Source: Lachnospiraceae bacterium UBA1818
GTDB lineage: Bacteria > Bacillota > Clostridia > Lachnospirales > Lachnospiraceae
Direction of reading: 5' to 3'
Assembly: GCA_904419285.1 (NCBI GenBank)
Contig: CAJFQZ010000006.1
Coordinates: 122,218-186,217, forward strand
DNA: 64,000 nucleotides
In this document: positions 45,100-53,759 of the stretch, in pieces
Position numbering within the stretch: position 1 is the first letter of the stretch
How the letters are laid out: every line of letters starts with the position of its first letter
The notes under the pieces: model-generated
The model's input: only the letters and a program-made list of their open reading frames with translations
Told to the model about the DNA's origin: nothing
Database searches by the model: none
Position numbers and translations under genes: made by a program

Positions 45100-45109
45100 A
45101 TTTTCTACA
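45095..45109. promoter_or_regulatory. Palindromic operator 2, CGTAGATTTTCTACA
   Basis: Shares the 13-base core GTAGATTTTCTAC (the reverse complement of operator 1) and overlaps the regulator stop codon. It lies ahead of the terminator and promoter of the transporter operon. Confidence 0.6.
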
Positions 45110-45121
45110 ATTGAACATACG

Positions 45122-45170
45122 TTAAGCCTGTGTAAAGTTTACCATCCCTTTACACAGGCTTAATTTTTTC
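45122..45170 (+). terminator. Terminator after the RpiR-type gene
   Basis: TTAAGCCTGTGTAAA (45122-45136) and its exact complement (45149-45163) form a 15-bp stem, followed by TTTTTT. Strong intrinsic terminator. Confidence 0.92.
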
Positions 45171-45204
45171 TTGATAGAAAAGCGAAAAATATTCTGGTTA
45201 TAAT
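45171..45204 (+). promoter_or_regulatory. Possible promoter of the AEP transport operon
   Basis: TATAAT at 45199-45204. TTGATA at 45171-45176 is 22 bases away, too far for a normal -35, so the promoter is either weak or activator-dependent. The leader 45205-45324 shows no further clear signal. Confidence 0.4.
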
Positions 45205-45324
45205 CTCTCGTGCAGGCGGCCGGAGAGAGCGGAAAGCCGACGGCATCCTGCGGGACACTCTGCAGGAAATGAAACAGGCTCGAAATCGTAGAATGTTTCT
45301 GAAAAGTAAAGAGGAGTAAGTGTT

Positions 45325-46095
45325 ATGCTTGAGTTGAAAAATGTAAAGAAAAGCTATGACGGCACAGTCGTGCTGAAGAATATCAGCCTTGATATCGGGG
45401 AGGGAGAGATCGTTTCTATCTTAGGACCGTCCGGGTGCGGCAAGACGACGCTGCTGAACCTGATTCTCGGGATCGTGGACGCGGACGGCGGCAGGATCAT
45501 TTTCAATGGGGAGGACCTTACGGATGTGCCGATGGAGAAGAGAGGTTTTAACATTGTATTTCAGGACTATGCCCTGTTCCCGAACCTGAACGTATACCAG
45601 AACATTACATACGGCCTCAGAAACAGGCCGGAGATCTCTTCCAGAGAGGAAGTAGAGGAACTGATACGGCTGCTGGGGCTCGAGGAACATCTGACCAAGC
45701 GGATCGGACAGCTTTCCGGCGGACAGAAGCAGAGGGTTGCACTTGCAAGGACAATGGTGATGAAGCCGAAGATCCTTCTGCTCGACGAGCCCTTAAGCGC
45801 GCTGGACGGCGTGATCAAGGAGTCGATCAAAGACAGGATCAGGACGATCGCCAAGGAATACAATCTGACGACCATCATCGTTACCCATGATCCGGAGGAA
45901 GCGCTGACGCTTTCCGACAGAGTCATGATTATTAACGACGGAGAGATCGCGCAGTTCGGAAGACCGGAGGAGATCATCGAGAGACCGGAGAACAATTTTG
46001 TGAAGAAATTCATCCTGAACCAGCTTGAGATCAAGCGGAATAATATCTACACCCTGTTCGCAGGACAGCTGCAGGCACGGGCTCAGGTCTGCTGA
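45325..46095 (+). CDS. AEP ABC transporter, ATP-binding protein
   Basis: 256 residues, PotA/FbpC-type ATPase: Walker A GPSGCGKTT, Q loop FQDYALF, signature LSGGQKQR, Walker B LLLDEPLSALD and the H loop VTHDPEE. It lacks a long TOBE domain. It energises import of 2-aminoethylphosphonate together with the permease and binding domains just downstream (14 bases); substrate is inferred from phnW and phnX. Confidence 0.9.
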   Translation: MLELKNVKKSYDGTVVLKNISLDIGEGEIVSILGPSGCGKTTLLNLILGIVDADGGRIIFNGEDLTDVPMEKRGFNIVFQDYALFPNLNVYQNITYGLRNRPEISSREEVEELIRLLGLEEHLTKRIGQLSGGQKQRVALARTMVMKPKILLLDEPLSALDGVIKESIKDRIRTIAKEYNLTTIIVTHDPEEALTLSDRVMIINDGEIAQFGRPEEIIERPENNFVKKFILNQLEIKRNNIYTLFAGQLQARAQVC

Positions 46096-46108
46096 AGAGG
46101 AGAGTGCC

Positions 46109-48769
46109 ATGAGAAAGAACAGAGAGATTAAACTTATCTTTGTGCTGCTGGCGGTCTTTTTTGCCGGATTCCTGGCAGTGCCCATGCTCAGTGTGGTGGT
46201 GAAGTCCTTCACCGGGGACGGAAGCGGCATCTCGCTTGCTCATTATGCTGAAGTGCTCACTGGCAGAGGATTCCTGCGCGCGATGGGGAACAGCCTTCTG
46301 ATCTCCGTGTGCAGCGCGCTGATCACAACGGTGCTTGCCTTTATCCTGGCATACACGATCCACTACACGAATCTGGGAAAACGGTATAAGGGATTTATCA
46401 GCAGGGCGGCGGTCCTGCCCATGCTCCTTCCCACGATCACATATGGGTTCGCGATCATCTATTCCTTCGGAAAGCAGGGGCTTCTGACACAGCTTTTCGG
46501 CAGACAGCTTTTTAATATTTACGGATTTAACGGACTGCTGCTGGGCTATGTGGTTTATACGCTCCCCATTGCGTTTACGCTGATCAACAATGCAATGGGA
46601 TATATTGACAAGCGGTTTATGATCGTATCCAGGCTGATGGGGGATTCACCTCTGCAGACCTTCCGCATGACGATCCTGATCCCGCTGCTGGGGACACTGG
46701 CGACTTCGTTTATCCAGACCTTCTTCCTCTGCTTTACGGACTTCGGGATCCCGGCTTCTGTGGGCGGACAGTTTGAGGTTGTGGCAAGTGTCCTCTACAC
46801 AGAGATGCTGGGAAGTGTACCGAACTTCGGCAACGGCGCGGTGGTGGCTCTTGTTATGATCATCCCGTCGGTGGTGAGCATCACAGTGCTGCACATTCTG
46901 GAGAAATACAATGTGAGATATAACAGGATCTCTCCGATCGAGATCAGAAAGAGTGCGAAGAGAGACGTGGCTTTCGGGATACTGAGTGCGGTTATCCTTG
47001 TGTGCATGCTCTGCATGTTCCTTGTGATGTTTATCGTGCCCTTTATCGAAGAATGGCCCTATCGGATTAATTTTACAATGGAACATGTGCAGGCGGTATT
47101 CGGGGACAGACAGCTGTACGGTGTGTATCTTAACTCACTGATGGTGGCGGTGATCACAGCGCTGGCCGGTACGCTGATGTCCTACGGTGCGGCGCTGGTG
47201 ACGGCAAGGAGCACGGTCAGCGGGAAAGTGAAAAAAGTGATCGACAGCATCGCACTTGTGACAAACACGATCCCGGGCATGGTCATCGGTCTTTCCTACC
47301 TGTTTGTGTTCACGGGGACGCCGCTGCAGAATACTTTTCCCATCATCATCATATGCAACATCGTGCATTTCTTTTCCACGCCGTATCTGATGATGAAGAA
47401 CTCACTCTCCAAGATGAACGCATCCTGGGAGACAACGGCAATGCTCATGGGGGACAGATGGATCAAGACTATTGTCCGGGTGGTCACGCCGAACGCAGTG
47501 TCCACGCTGCTGGAGGTGTTCAGCTACTATTTTGTAAATGCAATGGTAACGGTCAGCGCGGTCATCTTTATCGCCGGTGCGCGGACCATGGTCATCACGA
47601 CCAAGATCAAGGAACTGCAGTATTTTAATGAATTTAATGAGATCTTTGTCCTGTCGCTTCTGATCTTATTCACGAATCTGATCGCCAGGGCATTGTTCCA
47701 GAAGCTCGCTGAGAGGAGCAGGAGAAAGGAGAATATAACAGATATGAAGAAAAAAGTGAGAAAAACAGGGTTCAAGAGAGCTGCAGCATTCACACTGGCA
47801 GCAGCAGTGGCAGTGACAGGCTTCGGCCTGACCGGATGCGGCGCAGGTTCTTCCGAGGATCAGGTGATCATTTATTCCAACGCCGACGAGGAAGCGATCA
47901 CGGCAATGGAGAATGCGCTGGACAAGAATGGATATGAAGGAAAGTACATGTTCCAGACATTCGGGACATCCGAGCTGGGAGGCAAACTGCTGGCAGAGGG
48001 GAAGGATATTGAAGCCGATATGGTGACAATGAGTACATTTTATTCTGAGAGTGCCCAGGAGCAGAATGAGATGTTCCAGGATCTGACATTTGATGTGGAT
48101 ACGATCGACGAGTTCCCGTCCTACTGTGCGCCGATCACTTCCCAGGAAGGAACGATCATCGTGAATACGGAGATGATGGAGGAGAATGATCTGCCGATGC
48201 CTACATCTCTGAAGGATCTGGCTGACCCGGTTTACAAAGGATTCGTCTCTGTGACGGATATCTCCGCCTCCTCCACAGCGTGGCTGCTGATCCAGGCGCT
48301 TGTGTCCGCATACGGCGAGGACGGCGCGAAGGAAGTGCTGACAGGCATCTATGAGAATGTGGGAGACCACCTGGAGGATTCCGGATCCGCTCCGCTCAAG
48401 AAAGTGCGCGCCGGCGAGGTTGCCATCGGCTTCGGACTCCGGCAGCAGGCGGTTGCGGATAAAGAAGACGGTCTTCCTATTGATTTTGTAGATCCGGAGG
48501 AGGGCAATTTCAGCCTGACAGAGTCGGTTTCCGTGGTGGATAAGGGAGACGATACGAATCCACTTGCCATGGAGATGGCGCAGTGCATCATAGAGAATGG
48601 AAGGGAAGAGCTCCAGTCCTACTACCCGAATGCGCTGTACAACGGAGAGAGCACAGACGCCGCGAATAAATCTGCCAATCCGAAGGTATTTCCGGAGAAG
48701 CTGACCGTGGATCTGCTGGAGAAGCACCAGGAGCTCTCGGAGAAGTGCAAAGAGGCAGCGGGAATGTGA
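46109..48769 (+). CDS. AEP transporter permease fused in frame to its substrate-binding lipoprotein
   Basis: 886 residues in one frame. Residues 1-545 are a double permease (PhnU2 type): two six-helix halves each with an EAA-type loop (SRLMGDSPLQTFRMTILIP and AMLMGDRWIKTIVRVVTP). Residues 546-886 are a complete binding protein with its own signal sequence (MKKKVRKTGFKRAAAFTLAA), lipobox LTGC (Cys577) and a PBP2 domain. GGAGAAAGGAG stands before the internal ATG at 47744, so the binding protein can also be started on its own. No stop codon lies between the halves. It should sit in the membrane with the binding domain outside. Confidence 0.88.
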   Translation: MRKNREIKLIFVLLAVFFAGFLAVPMLSVVVKSFTGDGSGISLAHYAEVLTGRGFLRAMGNSLLISVCSALITTVLAFILAYTIHYTNLGKRYKGFISRAAVLPMLLPTITYGFAIIYSFGKQGLLTQLFGRQLFNIYGFNGLLLGYVVYTLPIAFTLINNAMGYIDKRFMIVSRLMGDSPLQTFRMTILIPLLGTLATSFIQTFFLCFTDFGIPASVGGQFEVVASVLYTEMLGSVPNFGNGAVVALVMIIPSVVSITVLHILEKYNVRYNRISPIEIRKSAKRDVAFGILSAVILVCMLCMFLVMFIVPFIEEWPYRINFTMEHVQAVFGDRQLYGVYLNSLMVAVITALAGTLMSYGAALVTARSTVSGKVKKVIDSIALVTNTIPGMVIGLSYLFVFTGTPLQNTFPIIIICNIVHFFSTPYLMMKNSLSKMNASWETTAMLMGDRWIKTIVRVVTPNAVSTLLEVFSYYFVNAMVTVSAVIFIAGARTMVITTKIKELQYFNEFNEIFVLSLLILFTNLIARALFQKLAERSRRKENITDMKKKVRKTGFKRAAAFTLAAAVAVTGFGLTGCGAGSSEDQVIIYSNADEEAITAMENALDKNGYEGKYMFQTFGTSELGGKLLAEGKDIEADMVTMSTFYSESAQEQNEMFQDLTFDVDTIDEFPSYCAPITSQEGTIIVNTEMMEENDLPMPTSLKDLADPVYKGFVSVTDISASSTAWLLIQALVSAYGEDGAKEVLTGIYENVGDHLEDSGSAPLKKVRAGEVAIGFGLRQQAVADKEDGLPIDFVDPEEGNFSLTESVSVVDKGDDTNPLAMEMAQCIIENGREELQSYYPNALYNGESTDAANKSANPKVFPEKLTVDLLEKHQELSEKCKEAAGM

Positions 48770-48830
48770 AAAAACTGTGAAAGGGGACGTAGTCAAATTC
48801 AATTTTACTACGTCCCCAATTGAAAGAAAG
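48763..48830. repeat. 68-bp palindromic repeat, copy 1
   Basis: Matches 53683-53750 at 65 of 68 bases. The centre is an inverted repeat (GGGGACGTAGT and ACTACGTCCCC around an AT-rich loop with CAAATTCAATTTT). It starts at the stop codon of the AEP permease/binding gene and ends just before the phnW ribosome site. It looks like a REP/RAYT-type or MITE element, as no coding capacity is present. Confidence 0.85.
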
Positions 48831-48844
48831 AGAGGAATTCTACG

Positions 48845-49951
48845 ATGAAATCATACAAACTTCTTACACCGGGACCGCTCACCACAACGGACACGGTAAA
48901 ACAGCAGATGATGTTCGACCATTGCACATGGGACGATGATTACAAGCAGATCACACAGGAGATACGCAGAGGGCTGTTAAAGCTGGCCCATGTCTTTGAG
49001 AATGAGTACACGGCAGTACTCATGCAGGGCAGCGGAACGTCCGGAGTGGAGTCTGTACTTACAAGTGTCATTGGCTCCGGGGACGAGCTGCTGATCTGCG
49101 CCAACGGGGCGTACGGAGAGCGCATGGCAGACATCGCGGAGCACGCGGGGATCAAGTATCAGATCTACAAGGAGCATTACAATAAAGTGCCGAATGCGCA
49201 GAAGGTGGCGGAGCTGCTCGACGCTGACCCGGCGGTTACCCATGTCGCGATGGTGCACAGCGAGACCACATCAGGCATCCTCAACGACATTGAGGCGGTC
49301 GGAAAGGCAGTGAAGGAAAAAGGCAGAGTCTTTATCGTGGACGCCATGAGCAGTTTTGGAGGCATGGATATTCCGGTGAAGGACTGGGGCATCGACTTCA
49401 TCATCAGCAGCGCCAATAAGTGTATCCAGGGCGTGCCGGGATTCTCTTTCATCATTGCAAGAAGAGATTTGCTGGAGGCAAGCGCAGGGAAAGCAAGAAG
49501 CCTGTCACTTGATCTGTATGACCAGTGGAAGACTATGGAAGTGGATGGTAAATGGCGGTTTACCTCGCCGACTCACGCAGTTCTTGCATTTGCACAGGCA
49601 ATGAAAGAGCTGGAGGAAGAGGGCGGCATTGAGGCGAGAAACAGACGCTACACAGAGAATAATCAGCTGCTGATCAGGAGAATGTCGGAAATGGGATTCC
49701 GGACGTATATCGATGACACACATCAGAGTCCGTTTATAACAACATTCTTCTACCCGGAGAACTGCTCCTTCACATTTTCCCGGATGTATGATTATATCAA
49801 AGAGAGAGGATATGCGATCTACCCTGGGAAGCTGACCGAGGCTGATACATTCCGCATCGGAAATATCGGAGAAATCTATCCGGAGGATATCGAGAAGGTG
49901 TGCGCGATCATAAAAGAATTTCTGGAGGAATACAACCATGAAGAAAATTAA
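48845..49951 (+). CDS. phnW: 2-aminoethylphosphonate-pyruvate transaminase
   Basis: 368-residue class V PLP aminotransferase that turns AEP plus pyruvate into phosphonoacetaldehyde plus alanine. PLP lysine is Lys192 in SSANKCIQGVPG; start LLTPGPLTTTDTVK and QGSGTSGVESVL are family features. It overlaps phnX by 14 bases. Confidence 0.96.
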   Translation: MKSYKLLTPGPLTTTDTVKQQMMFDHCTWDDDYKQITQEIRRGLLKLAHVFENEYTAVLMQGSGTSGVESVLTSVIGSGDELLICANGAYGERMADIAEHAGIKYQIYKEHYNKVPNAQKVAELLDADPAVTHVAMVHSETTSGILNDIEAVGKAVKEKGRVFIVDAMSSFGGMDIPVKDWGIDFIISSANKCIQGVPGFSFIIARRDLLEASAGKARSLSLDLYDQWKTMEVDGKWRFTSPTHAVLAFAQAMKELEEEGGIEARNRRYTENNQLLIRRMSEMGFRTYIDDTHQSPFITTFFYPENCSFTFSRMYDYIKERGYAIYPGKLTEADTFRIGNIGEIYPEDIEKVCAIIKEFLEEYNHEEN

Positions 49952-50711
49952 GGCAGTGATCTTTGACTGGGCGGGGACGACAGTAGACTTCGGATGTATG
50001 GCGCCGGTCCAGGCATTTGTGGAGGTCTTTAAGCAGTACGGCATCGAACCGACGATGGAAGAGGTGCGCGGACCCATGGGCATGCTCAAGATCGATCACA
50101 TCCGTACTATGCTGCGGATGGACCGGATTCGGACATGCTGGGTGCAGAAATATGGAAAGGAGCCCGGTGAGGAAGAGGCACAGGCACTCTATCAGGTCTT
50201 CGAGGAGAAGCTTCTGAGCATCCTTCATCTCTATGCCGATCCGAAGCCGGGCGTGGTGGAGACGGTGAACCGTCTGAGAAGAAATGGGTTCAGGATCGGC
50301 TCCACGACGGGATACACGGACAAGATGATGGAGATCGTCGTCCCAGCGGCAAAGGAGAAGGGATATGAGCCGGATGTGTGGTTCAGCCCGGATTCCACAG
50401 GACAGAAGGGACGCCCGTACCCGTATATGATTTTCCGCAATATGGAGGCGCTGGAGATCAAGAAGGTGCGCCGCGTGCTGAAAGTGGGGGATACAGTGTC
50501 TGACATCAAGGAAGGCAGGAATGCCGGCGCCTGGTCCGCGGGAATCGTGGTAGGAAGCTCCGAGATGGGACTGAGCCTTTCCGAGTACGAAGCGCTTGAA
50601 CAGGATGAAAAAGAACGCTTCTGCAGGATCACGGCTGACAGATTTTTAGAAGCAGGCGCCGATAAGGTGTTCTATACTATGGAAGATCTCGGGGAATTCC
50701 TTCTCGGATAA
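49938..50711 (+). CDS. phnX: Phosphonoacetaldehyde hydrolase
   Basis: 257-residue HAD-family enzyme that cleaves the C-P bond of phosphonoacetaldehyde into acetaldehyde and phosphate through a Schiff base. Nucleophile Asp10 in FDWAGTT, Schiff-base Lys51 in GMLKIDHI, and GDTVSDIKEG as the metal motif. With phnW it gives AEP use as a phosphate source. Confidence 0.96.
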   Translation: MKKIKAVIFDWAGTTVDFGCMAPVQAFVEVFKQYGIEPTMEEVRGPMGMLKIDHIRTMLRMDRIRTCWVQKYGKEPGEEEAQALYQVFEEKLLSILHLYADPKPGVVETVNRLRRNGFRIGSTTGYTDKMMEIVVPAAKEKGYEPDVWFSPDSTGQKGRPYPYMIFRNMEALEIKKVRRVLKVGDTVSDIKEGRNAGAWSAGIVVGSSEMGLSLSEYEALEQDEKERFCRITADRFLEAGADKVFYTMEDLGEFLLG

Positions 50712-50752
50712 GAAAAGCATCGTTTAATTTAGATGAAAATATCTGGAAAAAG

Positions 50753-50795
50753 AGAGCTCTATTTTGTGCAAAACAGCGTAAAATAGGGCTTTTTC
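50753..50795 (+). terminator. Terminator after phnX
   Basis: AGCTCTATTTT (50755-50765) pairs with AAAATAGGGCT (50780-50790), with one G-U pair, followed by TTTT. It separates the phn and pst units. Confidence 0.85.
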
Positions 50796-50799
50796 GGAC

Positions 50800-50854
50800 T
50801 TTACACAGATTTAACATTCTGCTGATTTTACATTTAACATTGCCCCTATATGAT
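50800..50854 (+). promoter_or_regulatory. Pho-box promoter of pstS
   Basis: TTTACA (50800-50805) and TTAACA (50811-50816) with an 11-base period, then TTTACA (50827-50832) and TTAACA (50834-50839); TATGAT (50849-50854) is a candidate -10. Several TT(A/T/C)ACA repeats upstream of pst match PhoP-type control. Confidence 0.75.
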
Positions 50855-50912
50855 GAATACCGTGGTCAAAAACAACACACAATAATCGAAATGAAAAAGG
50901 AGATTATCGAAA

Positions 50913-51815
50913 ATGAAAATGAAAAAGTTTATCGCAGTATTATCTATCGCAAGTATGATGGCAGTTGCGGCAGTTGGATGCGGAAGCAGCAACAGCGACA
51001 ACGCAGGCTCTGATAATGGCTCTGATACAGCATCAGGCTGGGACGCAGCAAGCGCGATCACAGTTGTATCCCGTGAGGAAGGTTCAGGAACAAGAGGAGC
51101 TTTCACAGAGCTGTTCGGCGTAGTCGATGAAGACGATAACGATATGACAACAATGGATGCTCAGGTTACGAACAACACATCCGTTATGATGACAACTGTA
51201 TCAGAGAACGAGTATGCGATCGGATACATATCTCTCGGATCTCTTGATGAGTCTCTTGTGAAGGCTGTAAAGATCGACGGAGCAGATGCTACAGCAGAGA
51301 ATATCGAGAACGGATCCTACAAAGTATCCAGACCGTTCAATGTGGCGGTGAAGAAAGATCTTGACAACGCTGTCGCAACGGATTTCATGAGCTTTATCAT
51401 GAGCACAGAGGGACAGGAAGTGGTTTCAGAAGAAGGATACATCCCGGTATCTGACGTACAGGCTTACGCAGGAAGTGCACCGTCAGGAAGCTGCGTGGTA
51501 GGTGGATCTTCTTCTGTATCTCCGCTGATGGAGAAACTGATCGAGGCTTACAAAGCAGTAAACCCGAACGCATCTATTGAGCTTCAGACATCTGATTCTA
51601 CAACAGGTATGACATCCGCCATCGAGGGAAGCTATGACATCGGTATGGCATCCAGAGAGCTGAAGGATGAGGAAGCGGCAGAGCTTAACGGAACAGTGAT
51701 CGCTACAGACGGTATCGCTGTTATCGTAAACCAGGAGAACCCGACAGATGATCTGTCAGTAGATCAGGTAAAATCCATCTACATGGGCGATGTTACAACA
51801 TGGGATGCGATCTGA
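50913..51815 (+). CDS. pstS: Phosphate-binding lipoprotein PstS, circularly permuted
   Basis: 300 residues with a lipoprotein signal (lipobox AAVGC, Cys23) and a Ser/Asn/Asp linker. The domain order is unusual: residues about 43-180 match the second half of PstS (VVSREEGSGTRGAF, YAIGYISLGSL, SYKVSRPF, GYIPV), while residues about 193-300 match the first half (GGSSSVSPLMEKL, YDIGMASRELKDEEA, DGIAVIVN, VKSIYMGDVTTWDAI). All parts needed for a phosphate site are there in swapped order. Captures phosphate for PstCAB at the outer membrane face. Confidence 0.93.
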   Translation: MKMKKFIAVLSIASMMAVAAVGCGSSNSDNAGSDNGSDTASGWDAASAITVVSREEGSGTRGAFTELFGVVDEDDNDMTTMDAQVTNNTSVMMTTVSENEYAIGYISLGSLDESLVKAVKIDGADATAENIENGSYKVSRPFNVAVKKDLDNAVATDFMSFIMSTEGQEVVSEEGYIPVSDVQAYAGSAPSGSCVVGGSSSVSPLMEKLIEAYKAVNPNASIELQTSDSTTGMTSAIEGSYDIGMASRELKDEEAAELNGTVIATDGIAVIVNQENPTDDLSVDQVKSIYMGDVTTWDAI

Positions 51816-51885
51816 TCAGATCCTTGAGGACTGAAGATACGACACAGAAAAAATTGTAAAGTGAGAGACTTTCCGCTTTGAATGT

Positions 51886-51924
51886 ATGAGCCGGGCAGAT
51901 ATGAGATATGTCTTCCCGGCTCAT
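51886..51924 (+). other. Hairpin between pstS and pstC
   Basis: ATGAGCCGGG (51886-51895) and CCCGGCTCAT (51915-51924) form a perfect 10-bp stem right before the pstC ribosome site, without a U run. It may protect the pstS message or hold pstC expression down, giving more binding protein than permease. Confidence 0.6.
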
Positions 51925-51936
51925 TAGGAGGAAAAA

Positions 51937-52830
51937 ATGAAATCAAAAGCATGGACTGAGAAATTCATGCAGGGAGTATTTTTCGTTGCCGCGTGTGCAT
52001 CCGTGCTGGCGGTAGCCCTCATCTGCATCTTCTTGTTTGCAAATGGTATCCCTGCAATGAAGGAAATTGGATTTATAAAATTTTTGACAGGGGAAATCTG
52101 GAGACCGGGCAGTGATCAGTTCGGCATCCTGCCGATGATCGTCGGAAGCCTTTATGTGACTGCTGGAGCGATCATCTTCGGAGTACCGATCGGGATCCTG
52201 ACTTCTGTATTCATGGCAATGTACTGTCCGAAACAGATCTACAAGCCGCTGAAGGCAGCGACAGAGCTTCTTGCCGGAATCCCTTCGGTTATCTACGGTT
52301 TCTTCGGTCTGGTGGTCGTTGTGCCGCTGATCCGCAATCTGGGAACAGCGCTGTATAAGGCAAACATTGTGGATAATCCGGGAAACGGAAACAGTATCCT
52401 GACCGCATCCCTGATCCTTGGAATGATGATCCTGCCTACGATCATCGGGACAACAGAGAGTGCGATGCGGGCGGTTCCTTCTCATTATTATGAAGGATCT
52501 CTTGCGCTGGGTGCGACGAAAGAGAGAAGTATCTTCCGTGTCATCATTCCGGCTGCAAAGTCCGGTGTGATCACAGGAATCGTGCTGGGAATCGGACGCG
52601 CAATCGGCGAGACGATGGCAGTTATCATGATCGTCGGAAACCAGGCACGTCTCACAAACAGTATCCTTCAGGGAATCCGTACCCTGACCGGTAATATCGT
52701 TATCGAGATGGGGTATGCGACAGGCCTGCACCGTGAGGCGCTGATCGCAACAGGAGTTGTTCTCTTTGTGTTTATCCTGATCATCAACTTATGTGTAGCA
52801 ATGTTAAAGAGGGGGACGGATCATGAGTAA
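51937..52830 (+). CDS. pstC: Phosphate ABC transporter permease PstC
   Basis: 297 residues, six membrane helices, with the typical ELLAGIPSVIYGFFGLVVVVP and EAA loop LGATKERSIFRVIIPAAKSGVI. Forms the phosphate channel with PstA, whose gene it overlaps by 8 bases. Confidence 0.95.
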   Translation: MKSKAWTEKFMQGVFFVAACASVLAVALICIFLFANGIPAMKEIGFIKFLTGEIWRPGSDQFGILPMIVGSLYVTAGAIIFGVPIGILTSVFMAMYCPKQIYKPLKAATELLAGIPSVIYGFFGLVVVVPLIRNLGTALYKANIVDNPGNGNSILTASLILGMMILPTIIGTTESAMRAVPSHYYEGSLALGATKERSIFRVIIPAAKSGVITGIVLGIGRAIGETMAVIMIVGNQARLTNSILQGIRTLTGNIVIEMGYATGLHREALIATGVVLFVFILIINLCVAMLKRGTDHE

Positions 52831-53683
52831 TAAGACAACGATCGGCGATAAGTTCAAAACTTATCTGAAACATCCGGGTTCATTTATAATGATGCTTCTG
52901 ATCATGCTGGCGGCGATCATCACTTTCGCTGTGTTGATCTTCCTGATCGCCTACATCCTGATCAACGGAGTTCCGCATATTACACCGTCTCTTTTCTCGT
53001 TGGAATATACGTCGGAAAATGCGTCGGTAATACCGGCTCTTGTCAATACGATCATTATGACAGTGCTGTCTCTGCTGATCGCGGTTCCTTTCGGTATCTT
53101 TTCCGCGATTTTCCTTGTGGAGTATGCGCCAAGAGGAAATAAATTTGTAGAAGTGATCCGTTTGACGACAGAGACGCTTCAGGGCATTCCGTCTATCGTA
53201 TATGGTCTGTTCGGTATGCTGCTCTTTGTTAACGCGCTGGGATGGGGCTTCTCCCTTCTGGCAGGCGCATTTACAATGGCGATCATGATCCTTCCTCTGA
53301 TCATGAGAAATACAGAGGAGGCGCTCAAAGCCGTACCGGATTCCTACCGTGAAGGAAGCTTCGGACTGGGGGCAGGAAAACTCCGTACCGTGTTCCGCAT
53401 CGTACTTCCGTCAGCAATCCCGGGAGTTCTGGCAGGTATTATTCTCGCGATCGGACGTATTGTTGGTGAGACGGCAGCTCTGATGTACACATCAGGTACT
53501 GTAGCGCAGATTCCGGACAGCATCATGGGATCCGGCCGTACGCTGGCGCTTCATATGTACAACCTCTCCAGTGAGGGACTTTACATGGATCAGGCGTATG
53601 CGACGGCAGTTATCCTGCTTATACTTGTAGTAGGTATCAATGCATTGTCAAGTTTCATTGCGAGAAAACTTACGAAAGCATAA
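52823..53683 (+). CDS. pstA: Phosphate ABC transporter permease PstA
   Basis: 286 residues, six helices; [19 protein letters not shown] and the EAA loop [24 protein letters not shown] are characteristic. Its TAA lies at 53681-53683, exactly at the edge of the second 68-bp repeat. Confidence 0.95.
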   Translation: MSNKTTIGDKFKTYLKHPGSFIMMLLIMLAAIITFAVLIFLIAYILINGVPHITPSLFSLEYTSENASVIPALVNTIIMTVLSLLIAVPFGIFSAIFLVEYAPRGNKFVEVIRLTTETLQGIPSIVYGLFGMLLFVNALGWGFSLLAGAFTMAIMILPLIMRNTEEALKAVPDSYREGSFGLGAGKLRTVFRIVLPSAIPGVLAGIILAIGRIVGETAALMYTSGTVAQIPDSIMGSGRTLALHMYNLSSEGLYMDQAYATAVILLILVVGINALSSFIARKLTKA

Positions 53684-53750
53684 ATGTGAAAAAACTGTGA
53701 AAGGGGACGTAGTCAAATTCAATTTCACTACGTCCCAAATTGAAGGAAAG
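53683..53750. repeat. 68-bp palindromic repeat, copy 2
   Basis: Differs from copy 1 at three positions (T/C, C/A, A/G). Sits between pstA and pstB inside one operon, directly after the pstA stop. The two copies are direct repeats 4920 bases apart, which puts phnW, phnX, pstS, pstC and pstA between them. The hairpin could modulate the pstB level. Confidence 0.85.
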
Positions 53751-53759
53751 GTAGAGAAA

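Noticed and set aside
53640-53759. Forty-codon N-terminal extension of PstB
   Set aside because: It would be translated from the pstA end and the 68-bp repeat; the PstB family starts at MSKISIKN and has a ribosome site there.
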